34,818 bases of DNA, taken from Zygnema cylindricum (Eukaryota; Streptophyta; Zygnematophyceae; Zygnematales; Zygnemataceae). The stretch lies in the NCBI GenBank assembly GCA_037447655.1, contig JBBHKE010000294.1, positions 71,501 through 106,318 of the forward strand, read 5' to 3'. Position 1 is the stretch's first letter; each line of letters starts with the position of its first letter. Below the pieces are notes generated by a model. The model did no database searches and was not told the DNA's origin. It was given only the letters and a program-made list of their open reading frames with translations. Both the position numbers and the translations under genes were made by a program. This document shows, in pieces, positions 1 to 9,415 of the stretch.

Positions 1-520
1 GCGGATAATTTTTACGAACAAAAACACAAGTTAGAGCTCTTGATAAACTAGAGTATAACTTTTTTTTGAAAAAATGAAAAAATATAAATTAGAATGGATA
101 ACATTAATTATTCATTTACGATGATTACGATTCGCGGTGTAATAAATGATTAAGAGCGTTGTTCCATTACGCGGTCTTTGTAAACGTCAAAAAATTGTTT
201 ACTGAAACCGTTCCATTGTGTCGGGTCGGTAACCGATATTTATTTTGCGTGGCGCATGATGGTTGGTTACACGTAAGCAACTATTCCGATCGTGCTAATC
301 CATAAAGAATCTTTGGCAGCAAGTTGATAACGCAAAATTTGTAGTACTACGTGTAAAAAGGACGTCGTACGTAATGTACGATGATGTACGAAATGTACGG
401 TCATGTAACAGGGAACACAGCTTCTCTAAAATATTCCCATGGCTCTCTCCTAAACGCCTCTCTTTGACCTAAAACCTCCGCAGCAGCGGTGCTAGTCTTC
501 ATTCTCCTTCGATTTCTTCA
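1..520. other. AT-rich gene-free flank with one TIR-family end
   Basis: No coding region is recognisable. Positions 124-141 hold one end of the TA-flanked TIR family described at 5233-6075 (core ATTACGATTCGCGGTG followed by TA). Positions 360-405 hold several irregular copies of ATGTACG. Nothing else is supported here. Confidence 0.5.
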
Positions 521-522
521 AA

Positions 523-680
523 ATGGAACAGTTGCTGGCCATACTTATCCTCCTTAATGAACATGAAGGTAACCAATCCGAGGAAGAAATTATCATTCTA
601 ACCATCATGATGTTCCTTGTTCAAAGGAACATCATGGCAAGTTCCCAAACCTTCATAAATTTGGTTGAGGGTTTTGTCTT
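523..680 (+). repeat. Dispersed repeat-family fragment, possibly transposon-coding
   Basis: An ATG-initiated open stretch here matches, base by base over about 150 bp, two degenerate tandem units at 22872-23155. Shared landmarks are the AACCAATCYGA block, a Phe-Ile-Asn-Leu-Val-Glu-Gly-Phe reading near the end (CTTCATAAATTTGGTTGAGG), and runs of Ile/Leu/Met codons. This copy is open and the two on the right are interrupted by stops, so the family may have been coding. I do not recognise the protein. The open frame continues into a minisatellite from about 690, and its C-terminal half is a by-product of that repeat. Confidence 0.5.
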
Positions 681-689
681 CCTCTGTCT

Positions 690-1085
690 ATCTTTCAGTT
701 TTTGGCTCCGTTTTTTCCTCAGTTTTTTCTTCAGTTTTTTGCTCAGTTTATTGCTCTTTTTATTGCTCAGTTTTTTGTTCGGTTTTTTGCTTAGTTTTTC
801 GCTCAGTTTTTTGCTCAGTTTATTTGTCAGTTTTTTGTTCAGTTTTTTGCTCAGTTTTTGGCTCAGTTTTTTTATAACTTTTTTGTTCATTTTTTTGTTC
901 AGTTTTGGCTCTGTTTTTTGCTCAGTTTTTTGCTCAGTTTGATGCTCAGTTTATTGCTCAATTTTTTGCTCATTTTTTGGCTCAGTTTTCGGCTCAGTTT
1001 TTGGCTCAGTTTTTTGTTCAGTTTTTGTCTCAGTTTTTGGCTCAGTTTATTGCTCAGTTTATTGTTTAGTTTTTTGCTCAGTTTT
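690..1085 (+). repeat. Minisatellite, period about 12 bp (TTTTTTGCTCAG)
   Basis: About 400 bp of imperfect tandem copies of TTTTTTGCTCAG with variants (TTTTTGGCTCAG, TTTATTGCTCAG, TTTTTTGTTCAG). The period is a multiple of three, so several frames stay open on both strands: Leu/Phe/Ser-rich on plus, Lys/Leu/Ser-rich on minus. These frames are artefacts of the repeat, not genes. Confidence 0.9.
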
Positions 1086-1089
1086 ATAC

Positions 1090-1253
1090 AATATGTAATA
1101 TACTATGCAATATACAAAACATTTTAATGTCATTGTATTATATATTGTAATACAATATAACATTTCAATGTTATATTATATATAATATATATCATTTAAT
1201 GTATTGTGACATAATAAAATACAATATAAAGATGTGTCACAATAACCTAATGT
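1090..1253. repeat. AT-rich palindromic tract before a scaffold gap
   Basis: The tract is dominated by inverted copies of TATTGTAATACAATATAAC-like sequence and ATATAT runs, which can fold into hairpins. It ends at the N gap, so its true extent is unknown. No gene is seen. Confidence 0.55.
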
Positions 1254-1263
1254 NNNNNNNNNN
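1254..1263. other. Assembly gap (10 N)
   Basis: Ten Ns, followed by A5 and a T homopolymer of about 23 bases. A fixed 10-N string is typical of a scaffold join of unknown size. Sequence continuity across this point should not be assumed. Confidence 0.95.
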
Positions 1264-1900
1264 AAAAATTTTTTTTTTTTTTTTTTTTTTTTACTAATAT
1301 CTGAATTACTTTTAATAGAAAGGACGAGGACAACGAAATTTTCACGCGTGGGTGTTGGTGTGTGTGTGTGTGAATTTGTAGTTAATAAACAATTCATTAA
1401 TTAATTGATTAATTTATGCCTGTTCATATGATTTACCTCCCAAATACCAGCAATGCTGTTTTAGGATCCATAATAATGGCAAACTTTACCATGGATTACT
1501 AAAAACAACAATTAAAGCTTTAACCTCACATTTAAGAATAAAACTTTAATCAAAAAGGGGGGACAATCGACCTGGAAAATTTGAGCAATTGAATTAAGAC
1601 CAATTCAGCAATTTCGATGACCACAAAGAGATTCCCGGACAGGCTAAAACAACAGGCTGAAAAAATGAACCACATAAGTTTCGAAATTGACATTTAAATA
1701 CAACCAATCAAATAATAGAATTAAGAAACGGATTGCATTTCCTGCTTGATACAGTACTTGTAAATTGCCCTCAACCACAAATTTTGTATAATGAACAAGA
1801 GCTGTAAACCAAACAACTCTAAGAATATGTGCAAAAGAAAGACTTTCTTTGAAATACCATGGCAGTCAGATACTGAAAGATAAAACTAAGAAATCTCAAA
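1264..1900. other. Gene-free AT-rich interval
   Basis: Contains the T homopolymer beside the gap, a short TG dinucleotide run at about 1355-1372, and otherwise unremarkable AT-rich sequence. It probably includes the 3' flank of the small minus-strand gene upstream of its polyadenylation signal. No ORF of interest is seen. Confidence 0.4.
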
Positions 1901-1926
1901 CAATAACAAATAATTATTTTATCAGC

Positions 1927-1932
1927 TTTATT
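1927..1932 (-). promoter_or_regulatory. Candidate polyadenylation signal AATAAA
   Basis: AATAAA on the minus strand, about 380 bp downstream of the first exon's donor. It follows a stop-rich stretch and precedes AT-rich sequence, which would suit the 3' end of the small minus-strand gene. Confidence 0.35.
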
Positions 1933-2137
1933 TTAAACAGCAGCTAAAATGAGTTGTAATATCCACAATATAGCCATTTTACTGTAAGGATGGCAGAAAA
2001 ACCGGGGAAAAAAAATCACATCGTTAGCTTTCTTTGCACTGTTACCAGTGCCATTGTAGTTGACAATACATTCCATTGCATCAGGGGAAAAAACTAACCA
2101 AAGACTAAGGAAAAACCATACAAAAACTGTAACTTAC

Positions 2138-2157
2138 TCCTTTGTCGATCACAAATT
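2138..2157 (-). CDS. Possible 20-nt second exon of the same gene
   Basis: After the donor at 2310 the next stretch compatible with the phase-1 exon end is AATTTGTGATCGACAAAGGA. It is preceded by a T-rich tract ending in AAG and followed by a GTAAGTT donor (2137-2131). Joined in phase it would add Lys-Phe-Val-Ile-Asp-Lys-Gly. The exon is very short and the following acceptor is ambiguous, so this is tentative. Confidence 0.25.
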
Positions 2158-2310
2158 CTTCACTCAATCAAACAAAAAAGACAGAAACATGGAAGGCTTC
2201 ATCACAAAGTAACATCTTCCGGATCAAAAAAAAACTTTTTGTTTTCATCTTTTGCTGTTCATGAAAGTAATGTCCTTGAACAAAATTTACGACAGAGGAT
2301 CTTATCTTAC

Positions 2311-2473
2311 TTCCAAATCCGACCTTCGCTGCTCTTCCTGCCGCTCGTCTTTTTTGTGCAGCAAGACGAGCTCTTTCACTAGGAGTGATGCGAGGAGCAT
2401 TGCTGACTGGAGGTGCTGTTGTGTCACTTTTTTCTGCTGACGTGGCGCTCTTATCGGCTTCTTGACTGCTCAT
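2311..2473 (-). CDS. First coding exon of a small unidentified host gene
   Basis: On the minus strand the ATG at 2473 lies in GCCACCATGA, a near-ideal eukaryotic start context. It opens a 54-codon frame plus one base that ends exactly at a consensus splice donor, GTAAGATAAG (2310 down to 2301). The peptide is hydrophilic: an acidic, Ser/Thr/Ala-rich N-terminus, then a basic stretch around residues 29-49 rich in Arg, Lys and Ala with a Pro-Ser-Glu-Arg-Ala-Arg turn. There is no signal peptide or membrane segment. An AATAAA on the same strand at 1932-1927 could end the gene, giving a compact gene of about 550 bp with short introns. I do not recognise the family. Read without splicing, the frame continues to 2168, but the last 47 residues look like translated intron. 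Confidence 0.5.
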
Positions 2474-3200
2474 GGTGGCTGAATTGTTATCACGAGATCT
2501 GTTCCCTCATCAGTTTCTTTAAAGAAAACGACAAATAAAAGTTACTGACCAATGTAAGTCGTGAAGTGAAAAATTGAGTATTGATTTCAGAACCAAGAGT
2601 TTTTGAGAGATCTGGCAGGAGCCGAGAGAGGCGAGGGTGGAAATAAGGAGAAGGAATGGCTCATTCTAAGAAAAAAAATTAGAAAAGTAGGCTCATTCTA
2701 AGGAAAACAATTAGAAAAGTAAGTTACAGTAGTGGAAGCGGAGGACACAGGCAAAAAGACTAAGTGTAGAGGCGGAAGCTACAATACTGACAGTTTCAAA
2801 ATGTAGAGAAAATCAACCACCTTTTTCCAAATAATACCAAGCACACAACGCTTTTAAAGATATTACAGTAGAATTCGGTACACTGTATGGTATAATACGG
2901 TACCGTACTGTACTGTACTGTACCGTATGATATGACACACAGAAGGAAAAGAAATTCAAATTGCCGCTGAACGGAGAATCTTCACCGCCTAAAAAAGTGC
3001 AAAACTGCAAAGCATACGGGAGAAACGTGCGTATCGTATCTTTCTTCAAAATCTCAGACTCCAGAACTTCAAAAAATCTTATGCGCGCAGGTTCTGACAG
3101 TTTTGTTTTGCAGAAACATGTTCACCGACATACGTGATGGACGAGAGTTTAGAGCCAGTAATATAAATAGTGTGTCTTTACAATAGTTTTAACTTTTAAG
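2474..3200. other. Gene-free interval upstream of the small gene
   Basis: This should hold the promoter and 5' UTR of the minus-strand gene; no clear TATA box is evident. Positions 2877-2940 contain a cluster of CTGTACTGTAC-type repeats around the palindrome TACGGTACCGTA. No coding region is supported. Confidence 0.4.
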
Positions 3201-3365
3201 AAACACATAATGATTAGGGCGACGGCATACGTCCAAAAAGAGCATTAGGGTATGTCCCCATGTACTTGTAACTTAGCGAACTTACTTTGTATTTTAACGC
3301 GGATCCGCCGGACCCGGTTTTCAAGTGTCCCTATGTCAGAGGTCGCAAAATTCAAAATTTTACAT

Positions 3366-3545
3366 AACCGAAACCGACCGTTTTTTTTTTCAAAATCTGA
3401 GTAACCGACGCCCGACCGAGTTATGTCACGCTCCAAAATTGTTAACCGTTAACCGACCGGCGTTTACGAAAATAAAAATTAACCGAATCTCGATTTCTCG
3501 CGACTAACCGTGCCCGCCCGTAACCGAAAAAGTACAAAACTAACC
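3366..3545 (+). repeat. ACCGACCG/AACCG-rich repeat segment
   Basis: Irregular repetition of AACCGACCG, TAACCGACG and related words around a T homopolymer. The same vocabulary recurs at 21065-21260, where part of it is tandemly duplicated. It looks like subterminal repeats of a DNA transposon, but the element ends cannot be fixed by eye. Confidence 0.45.
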
Positions 3546-3729
3546 AGTGTACGACGTATGAAAGCCAATAATTACGATTTGTCGCGTTCCCTAAGATTTG
3601 CGAAATAAATAATGTACTACACCGTCAATCGCTATTAGAGTAAAGGAATAAATAGCGTATAAAAAAATTAGTGTTATTAACACTAATCGGGAATTATTAT
3701 TTTTTGAAAATAAATATATATACTAATTA

Positions 3730-4456
3730 GGGTGAAGTTCCATTAGGACATTCTGTAATTGTACGGCCAACATTACAGGATGCTACAATTTGAACGAAAT
3801 TCCATTGCGGAGAGTCTGTAATCCACGTGGTAGCAAAAGAGTGGTGCCACGTATCTATAGATTGATATTGAAAATCGTCAATGATTTTCACACCGACCAA
3901 AAATCTTCATTTGCGTACCATGCTCGTGCGTACCAGGTCATCGTTCAATACAGGTTTTGTACTTTTTGTAGACGCCTTGTGAGATACCACCGCATTTCTT
4001 TAGGGTTCCTGTTTTTACGCGTGACGAATGAGCGCTGTCAGAAATAGTGTGACGAATGGGCGTCAACAAAAATAGCGTGAAAAAAGTGCGTTACGAGATT
4101 TCGTTTGTATTTTCTGCTAGATTTTTGAATGCGTATATCATGTGCGAAATTTTTTGATTTCCGTTGGTTGCCAACTTGACACGTATGCTCATTATCCAAC
4201 GTGTCGTGGCTCAAATTTTTCTGTAATTGGTGATGTACCTCGCGAGGTACATCACCATTTACAGAAACTTTCGAAGCGAATGCTTCGCGAAAAAATATCC
4301 AACGGTCACTGTTAACTCCCAGACTTTTGGAGAATATTAGCAAGATTCTCTGTAATGTTGTTTTCCAAATAAAAACAAAATAAGAAGTACGGCGTAGTAC
4401 GGAGAGGTCCGAATTTCTGTAAACAAGCTCACTTTTCGTCTAATGGAACTTCACCC
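3730..4456 (+). mobile_element. PIF/Harbinger-type MITE
   Basis: Perfect 17-bp terminal inverted repeats (GGGTGAAGTTCCATTAG at 3730-3746; its reverse complement at 4440-4456) are flanked by the 3-bp duplication TTA at 3727-3729 and 4457-4459. A TWA duplication with GG-starting ends is diagnostic of the PIF/Harbinger superfamily. The element is 727 bp with no transposase. A longer relative in the opposite orientation lies at 25063-26632; this short copy looks like an internal-deletion derivative of it. Confidence 0.85.
4228..4257. other. Perfect 30-bp palindrome inside the Harbinger MITE
   Basis: TGGTGATGTACCTCG followed by its exact reverse complement, centred on CTCGCGAG. The identical 30 bases occur in the other family copy at 25262-25291 although the surrounding sequence has diverged. 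It is either an element-specific binding site or a hairpin. Confidence 0.8.
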
Positions 4457-4868
4457 TTAATCCCTAACTGTATTTTGGGTTGTCCTGAATAATAAATACC
4501 CGCCCTTTCGATGTCTACGTTAATATGTGTACCCGTACAAAATCTGACAATTCGTACGCCGTCGCGCTGTTCACACTGTCGACGGATGAACATATGAGAA
4601 CGTGATTTTTGTCGACGAGTTTGCATCTCTTTCTTCCAGTGCACATTCACATGTAAGCGCAAAAATGTTAAGTATATTTTTATGCTTTTTTAATTCAAAA
4701 AGTACCATTTCATACGGAGATACCCTTTCCGTACGCCACACTATTTCCATCACAGTGTACTTCCACTATTAACGCTAATTGAAAAAAAAACCTAGTTAGA
4801 ATAATGGGAAAAATAGAATTATGGATTGTATTTCAGGTTTTTTTTTTTTTTAAAAGGGCACCGAATTG

Positions 4869-5225
4869 GCGTTATATACTCTAATAGCGATTGACGGTGT
4901 ACCGTGTCAGATTTGCGACGCTTTGTCGCGTTCCCCATGATTTGCGAAATGAATAGCTAACTACACTACCGTGTCAGATTTGTGACGCTAATCATGATGT
5001 CACGTACTTCCACGATACCAAAGAGTACAAAGTATTATGACGTTTTCACTACGCGGTTTGTAAAAACGCATTCTGTCAAAACGTACAGTTTCACGTCATT
5101 ATGACGTTTGCACTACGCGGTTTGTGAAAACGTAGGTACATCATAACGGCATGTATTAAATCATTTTTTGTACATTTTCGTTAATACGGTACAGTTCTGT
5201 ACATTAGCCACACTATTTAAAATGG
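4869..5225. repeat. Composite repeat with TATGACGTTTGCACTACGCGG units
   Basis: Two copies of the unit (TATGACGTTTTCACTACGCG at 5036, TATGACGTTTGCACTACGCG at 5100) lie 64 bp apart. The stretch 5073-5225 is homologous to 24727-24891. The stretch 4869-5033 (GTACCGTGTCAGATTTGCGA and GATGTCACGTACTTCCACGA blocks) is homologous to 20913-21013. No coding potential is seen. Confidence 0.6.
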
Positions 5226-5232
5226 AACTATA

Positions 5233-5453
5233 CACCGCGCATCGTTATTAGTGTCAAAGTTTAAATAGCGTAAAAAATATATATATAGTGTTATTGATTC
5301 TAATTTAGTTCTAGAAACGTGGCAGATTATGGTCCACTTCCTTAAATATCATTGCTAATTTAATTTCAAAAATCATGTATACTAATTGCGGAAAAAAATC
5401 AAGATTTTAAGAACCTAAACTAGAGTTAATAACACTAATAACAATGCGCGGTG
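5233..5453. mobile_element. 221-bp MITE with TA target duplication
   Basis: The left end CACCGCGCATCGTTATTAGT and the inverted right end ending GCGCGGTG match over about 23 bp with one mismatch. TA flanks both sides (5231-5232, 5454-5455). It belongs to the same TIR family as 3620-4899 and 5459-6073. It is AT-rich and non-coding. Confidence 0.75.
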
Positions 5454-5458
5454 TACTA

Positions 5459-6073
5459 CACCGCGAATCGTAATTAGAGTAAATTAATCTAATTCGGTCG
5501 CTTGAAATTTCGACTCTATCACATCAAATAGAGTAAACGATTCTAATTTTTTCATTATTCTAATTTAGGTAAGTTTAATTAGCGTAAAAAATTGTAATAT
5601 AGGTTTGTTTTAAATAGTGTGCAGTACGGAAGACGTTCGACCGTGCAAAATTGTACTTTTTTAAGTAAAAAGGTACAAATAATTATTTAATAGAATTGTG
5701 CTCACACGTGAAATCGCACTGAACGTAAAATGAATCACATCAGGAAAAAGCCGTTCGCATAACTCTCGTCCGTCGACAGCATCGTCGTCAGTGTGAACAC
5801 TAACTGACATCCAGCGCGACAAATATTACTAACGTCGTAACGACGTCAAAACTATACGGACTGACAAATTTTGTACGCCTACGTAATTTAGTGTTCATAA
5901 TTTCAGCGCGGAAATTTATTGCCGACATAACCCAATAAATAGTACTTAAATAAATTAGAGTAAACTTCCTCTGTGAAAAAGTTCTATCACATAAATTAGA
6001 GTTCATTACTCTAATTGTTTTTTTTTGTTTTTTTACTCTAATTTTTTTATTACTCTAATTACGATTCGCGGTG
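5459..6073. mobile_element. 615-bp MITE with perfect TIRs, abutting the previous one
   Basis: The terminal inverted repeats are perfect over at least 24 bp (CACCGCGAATCGTAATTA...), with TA at 5457-5458 and 6074-6075. Only three bases separate it from the MITE ending at 5453, so the two stand back to back. The following stretch 6076-6213 ends in another copy of the same terminus and is homologous to 24904-25038. Confidence 0.8.
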
Positions 6074-6213
6074 TAGAGTTGTTTACGCTAATTCAAAGAG
6101 TACCTTGAATAATGTAAAAAATAATTTAGAGTTATTTACTCTTTTTAAGGTTTTTGGGTCAAAATTTATGGTGACGGAGTTAGCGTTAATAACGCTAATT
6201 ACGATTCGCGGTG

Positions 6214-7028
6214 TTTTGTAAATGCAAAATTATGATTAATAATACTATTTAATGCAAGGAGACGTGGCAGGTTATAGTCCACGTATTTAAATAATTTTGT
6301 TAGCTATATTTTGTGATTTTCGGCTATAAGAAGTAGCGACTTATTTATACTAATAACAATGAGTGGTGTAGTGGTACATTTCCCTTTACAAACAAACAGC
6401 TCGTGTACCTCTTCTTTATACTATTTTGTCTTTTTGCAATCTCCCTTTACGATTTTTTTTTCCTCGACAGTCACCTCTTTCCAGGGATTTGTTCCTAATT
6501 TTGCGTGTAACTCCTAGATTAATGCTTAAAACCTTATATTAATGTTTATTCTCTCGCAAATCTGATTTTTTCGCTACAATTTTCGGACGGTTTTTCTTTC
6601 GACTGTGATACTATGTTATGAATTATGCAAAAAAGGTAAATTTTCAATTGTGTATGTTTAAAAAAAAAAAAAAAATCACATAGAAAATCAATTGACAAAA
6701 AACACATTGTGATGAGCAAAAAAAACAAAAAATATTTTGTAGTATCAAATATAGAAATAAACAAATAACAACCTCGTTCTATTTTCGACTCTATTGTACA
6801 AATTCTCAACCTCAAACTTAAAACTACACAAAAATCTATAAATCTAAATTTGGTATACATACGACGCTTTGGTAATTTGATAAAAATAAGCGCTCTTGTT
6901 TAAAAAAAAAAAAAATAATAACACTAGAAAAATTATGAAATACAACAAAAAATTAAAAGGAAAAAAAAACATGATAACTAATACTAAAAAAATAACAATA
7001 ATTAGAAAACAAAACAAAATAAAAAAAA
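6214..7028. other. Gene-free AT-rich interval
   Basis: A further TIR-family end lies at 6350-6370 (CTAATAACAATGAGTGGTG then TA). Beyond it are A and T homopolymers (for example 6660-6675, 6901-6914) and no recognisable gene. The distal part may be the terminal non-coding region of the hAT element that begins at 7029. Confidence 0.4.
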
Positions 7029-8245
7029 CTATACATTTAAAAGATCTCGGTTGGATCTAACACACAAAAGATCACTAACAATTGAAGCAGCTAGTGAGCT
7101 CCTCTTCTTTGTTATCGTGTTCCCGGCATCCGAAAAATTGCATTCAGACATAGAGTTAGAAGCCAAAATAGCTAGAATAGATATAGCAACACCGGCTAGA
7201 ATCGGAAATCCTCCATCTTTCGCACGTACATTTTTTTTTCCACCATTCAAGTATGTTAAAGTTCAATATTTTGTCGTTGGTTAATTTTAAACCAAAATAA
7301 CGTTTCATTTCGTCGTTAACGAGCGTTTTTTTGTCGGTGGTAATAAGAACCTCATTTTGCTCATCACTCTTACCAAAAAGATTGTGGAAATTGTCTTTAC
7401 TTTGCGATGTTTTTGTTTTTTTGTGATACGTTGAGGACTACCGAAATCAACGTCATCACCGATGTCGTTTGCGAGTTCTCGAAGTTTGACCCTTGCGCTT
7501 TCAATTTTGGTTTTAGATACCCCAATTATTTCAAGCTTTTGTTTTTGTCGAGGATCCAAGAGAGTCGAGACAATATGATACTTATGAAGGCCCCACTTCG
7601 GTAGTGCAAGTTTCACAAAAAAATGTTTCAACTTTTTACAAGTTTAGGGGATCGGTCGGGCATTATTTTTCACCGTCATTGTAAGATGTTTTTCTTATCT
7701 TACAATGGTTATGGAGAGACAATAGTTCAAACGAAACCAAATGAAAAGTTGGTTCTTTGAATTTCTCTAACTTTAGGGTCGCTTCTTGGAATTTTTCCAA
7801 AAATTGAATAAGTTCAATAAGGTGAGTCTTCTCAATAAAAGCAAAAAGTATCAATGTATTTTTTGCTTGAGCGATTGGTCTTATCTCATTGAATGCATCG
7901 TAGATACTTTTAAGCATTCGGTGCAAAGAATTCCACCGCGTTGCGTTTTATTTTTTTAATGTGTTTTTCAAAAGATTTTGTGGATTACTCTGTTTAAAAA
8001 ACGTGACCAATGATTTACACGCGTCAATTAGATAAAAAAAAAACAGGAACTTCCACATCATATTTGCCTTTTTTGGAAGTTCCGCTCTCATTCAAGATCG
8101 TTGTCACAATTGTTGCAATTTTCTAGTCCACGCAAGGTATCCAAGTAAACATACTCGGTAGACCTTCCGTCGCACACATGTTAGAGCCATTATCAGTCAC
8201 GACAACGCTCACACAATAGTACGCTCACACAGTCGAAACGTGATG
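7029..8245 (-). pseudogene. hAT transposase, C-terminal half, decayed and cut by the retrotransposon
   Basis: Four blocks in family order can be read on the minus strand. At 8207-8178 is Val-Thr-Asp-Asn-Gly-Ser-Asn-Met, the second catalytic Asp region. At 8031-7924 is Asp-Ala-Cys-Lys-Ser-Leu-Val followed by Thr-Arg-Trp-Asn-Ser. At 7631-7530 is Leu-Leu-Asp-Pro-Arg, the conserved LDPR block. At 7250-7029 is an hATC dimerisation domain with Phe-Pro-Ile-Leu-Ala, Ala-Ser-Asn-Ser-Met-Ser-Glu and Phe-Ser-Asp-Ala-Gly. Stops and frame changes separate the blocks, so it is inactive. The N-terminal half is missing: reading stops at 8246, where the LTR begins, so the retrotransposon inserted into this element. 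No clear continuation is seen to the right of 20597. Confidence 0.85.
8241..8245. repeat. Probable 5-bp target-site flank, left
   Basis: TGATG immediately left of the first element base. TGATT follows the last element base at 20593-20597, matching at four of five positions. Five-base duplications are usual for Ty3/gypsy integrases. One mismatch plus a short word means chance is possible. Confidence 0.45.
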
Positions 8246-8812
8246 TCAAGCTCGTGTGCATTTTTGGCATTTCTGGGGCTTCATTCCACCTTGTACGGAC
8301 TATCGCGTACGGAGAAGGGGGAGGACAGCCAGCCGGATCAGATCTTTGTATTTTTACCATGGAGCACAACGCATTTTAGTTCACCTTAAACGGAGGTCAG
8401 ACTACAGAGTTAGTTCGGTGCAAAGGTGGCAGCTCCATTACATAACATCCGTTCTGTGTAACTCTAGCGGAGGGGTACGTTGTGGAACGGCACGCAGCCT
8501 TAAAGATTGTCTTGTAGATCTTGCTGTTACCTGTCAGTAGGATGTTAGTTCACGCCCTGTAGATGGGTAAAACATTTATGACGTTGGGTCAAAGTTAGGC
8601 GGTTTCACGTTGAGTCAGCACTTTGTCGCCCTTGTGTGTATTATAAGAAGACCTTCGGCCGCTAATCTAGCCGAAACCAGTCGTCTATATTTTAGCCCTG
8701 AGTGTAATACAGACTGTCTTGTCTTGTGTTCGTGCGATAACGATTGCTGGCCGCTGATTGGCTTGCCACATTGCTTTGACTTTGGCACTTGCAGTAGGAC
8801 AAACTCTGATTG

Positions 8813-8818
8813 TATAAG
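8813..8818 (+). promoter_or_regulatory. LTR TATA box
   Basis: TATAAG within TGTATAAGGC, 29 bp upstream of the first base of the self-primer sequence at 8842. That spacing is normal for an RNA polymerase II start. The box is conserved in the 3' LTR at 19780-19785. Confidence 0.65.
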
Positions 8819-8841
8819 GCACTTGGGGCCGAAGGAGACAG

Positions 8842-8859
8842 GTTGCTTTTTCAGTACTG
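8842..8859 (+). other. Predicted RNA 5' end / self-primer
   Basis: GTTGCTTTTTCAGTACTG is perfectly complementary over 18 bases to the site just inside the 5' LTR at 9416-9433. Pairing resumes after a one-base bulge (GACA upstream, TGTC beyond). Its position 29 bp below the TATA box puts it at the expected start of the transcript. In Tf1-type elements the RNA 5' end folds back on the primer-binding site and is cleaved to prime first-strand synthesis. The 3' LTR copy (19809-19826) is identical. Confidence 0.75.
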
Positions 8860-8882
8860 TCTCCTGAGAAAACCCTCAGAGA
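8860..8882 (+). other. Hairpin directly downstream of the self-primer
   Basis: TCTCCTGAG pairs with CTCAGAGA around an AAAACC loop, with one bulged C. It is unchanged in the 3' LTR. A hairpin at this place in the RNA could help to present the primer or to mark the cleavage point; the role is inferred. Confidence 0.45.
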
Positions 8883-9415
8883 ATTGAATCAATCTTTCTA
8901 TTGGAGAACGTTTGCATTTTGTCGTTGACTCTACTGCCATCTTTGTTTTGGATTGTCTTTTGTGGAGACCGTAGCACGGGTGGGTAGTTGGCACTATCTC
9001 CTCTTTGGGCGGTTTGGACTTTCGCTGTTTGAAACTAAGAAGAGTCTTGTCGGATCCTTGCGGTGGAACCGGGAGGGGTGAGGGAGACTCATACCTGTCT
9101 TCGGGGCCATTGGGAGAGGTTTTCTTCTGCTGAGTTTGGTCATCGTTGCACTCCGGGGTATGGAAATTCGCTTCACCATTATCATTTATTTCTATCTTTC
9201 ATTCCATTCTCTGGGGCAAGGTGATATTGTTTAATCTGAAAAGCCGATATTTGTTATTTCTATATTTCTGCGTGGGAGTTATTTGCACACCCTTGTGGTC
9301 ATCTTTAGGTTTGTCCGAAGTTTTTGCGGAACGGATCCGATGACTCTCATTTCCTTCCTATTCTTTGGAGAGTAGCCGGGAGTGTGGCATTTAGTGGGCT
9401 TCCAGCAGGATAGAA

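Larger units (their letters stand above)
3620..4899. mobile_element. TA-flanked TIR element (non-autonomous), interrupted by a Harbinger MITE
   Basis: The left end CACCGTCAATCGCTATTA at 3620 and its exact reverse complement ending at 4899 form a perfect terminal inverted repeat of 22 bp. Both ends are flanked by TA (3618-3619 and 4900-4901), the target duplication expected of Tc1/mariner-like elements. Without the nested 727-bp insertion the element would be about 550 bp and non-coding. A direct repeat outside the TIRs (TTTGTCGCGTTCCC at about 3578 and 4921) shows it inserted into, or was duplicated with, an older repeat. Confidence 0.7.
8246..9415 (+). repeat. 5' LTR, lacking its first ~206 bp
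   Basis: These 1,170 bp match 19213-20381 with about 45 substitutions. Homology ends sharply at GGATAGAA (9415), where the primer-binding site begins. Compared with the full 3' LTR it lacks the first 206 bp of U3. U3 runs to about 8841 and R-U5 from about 8842. U3 differs from the 3' copy at about 32 of 596 positions and R-U5 at about 13 of 574. Confidence 0.92.

Noticed and set aside
621-1127. Leu/Phe- and Lys-rich open frames on both strands
   Set aside because: They are translations of a 12-bp-period minisatellite; several frames stay open only because the period is a multiple of three.
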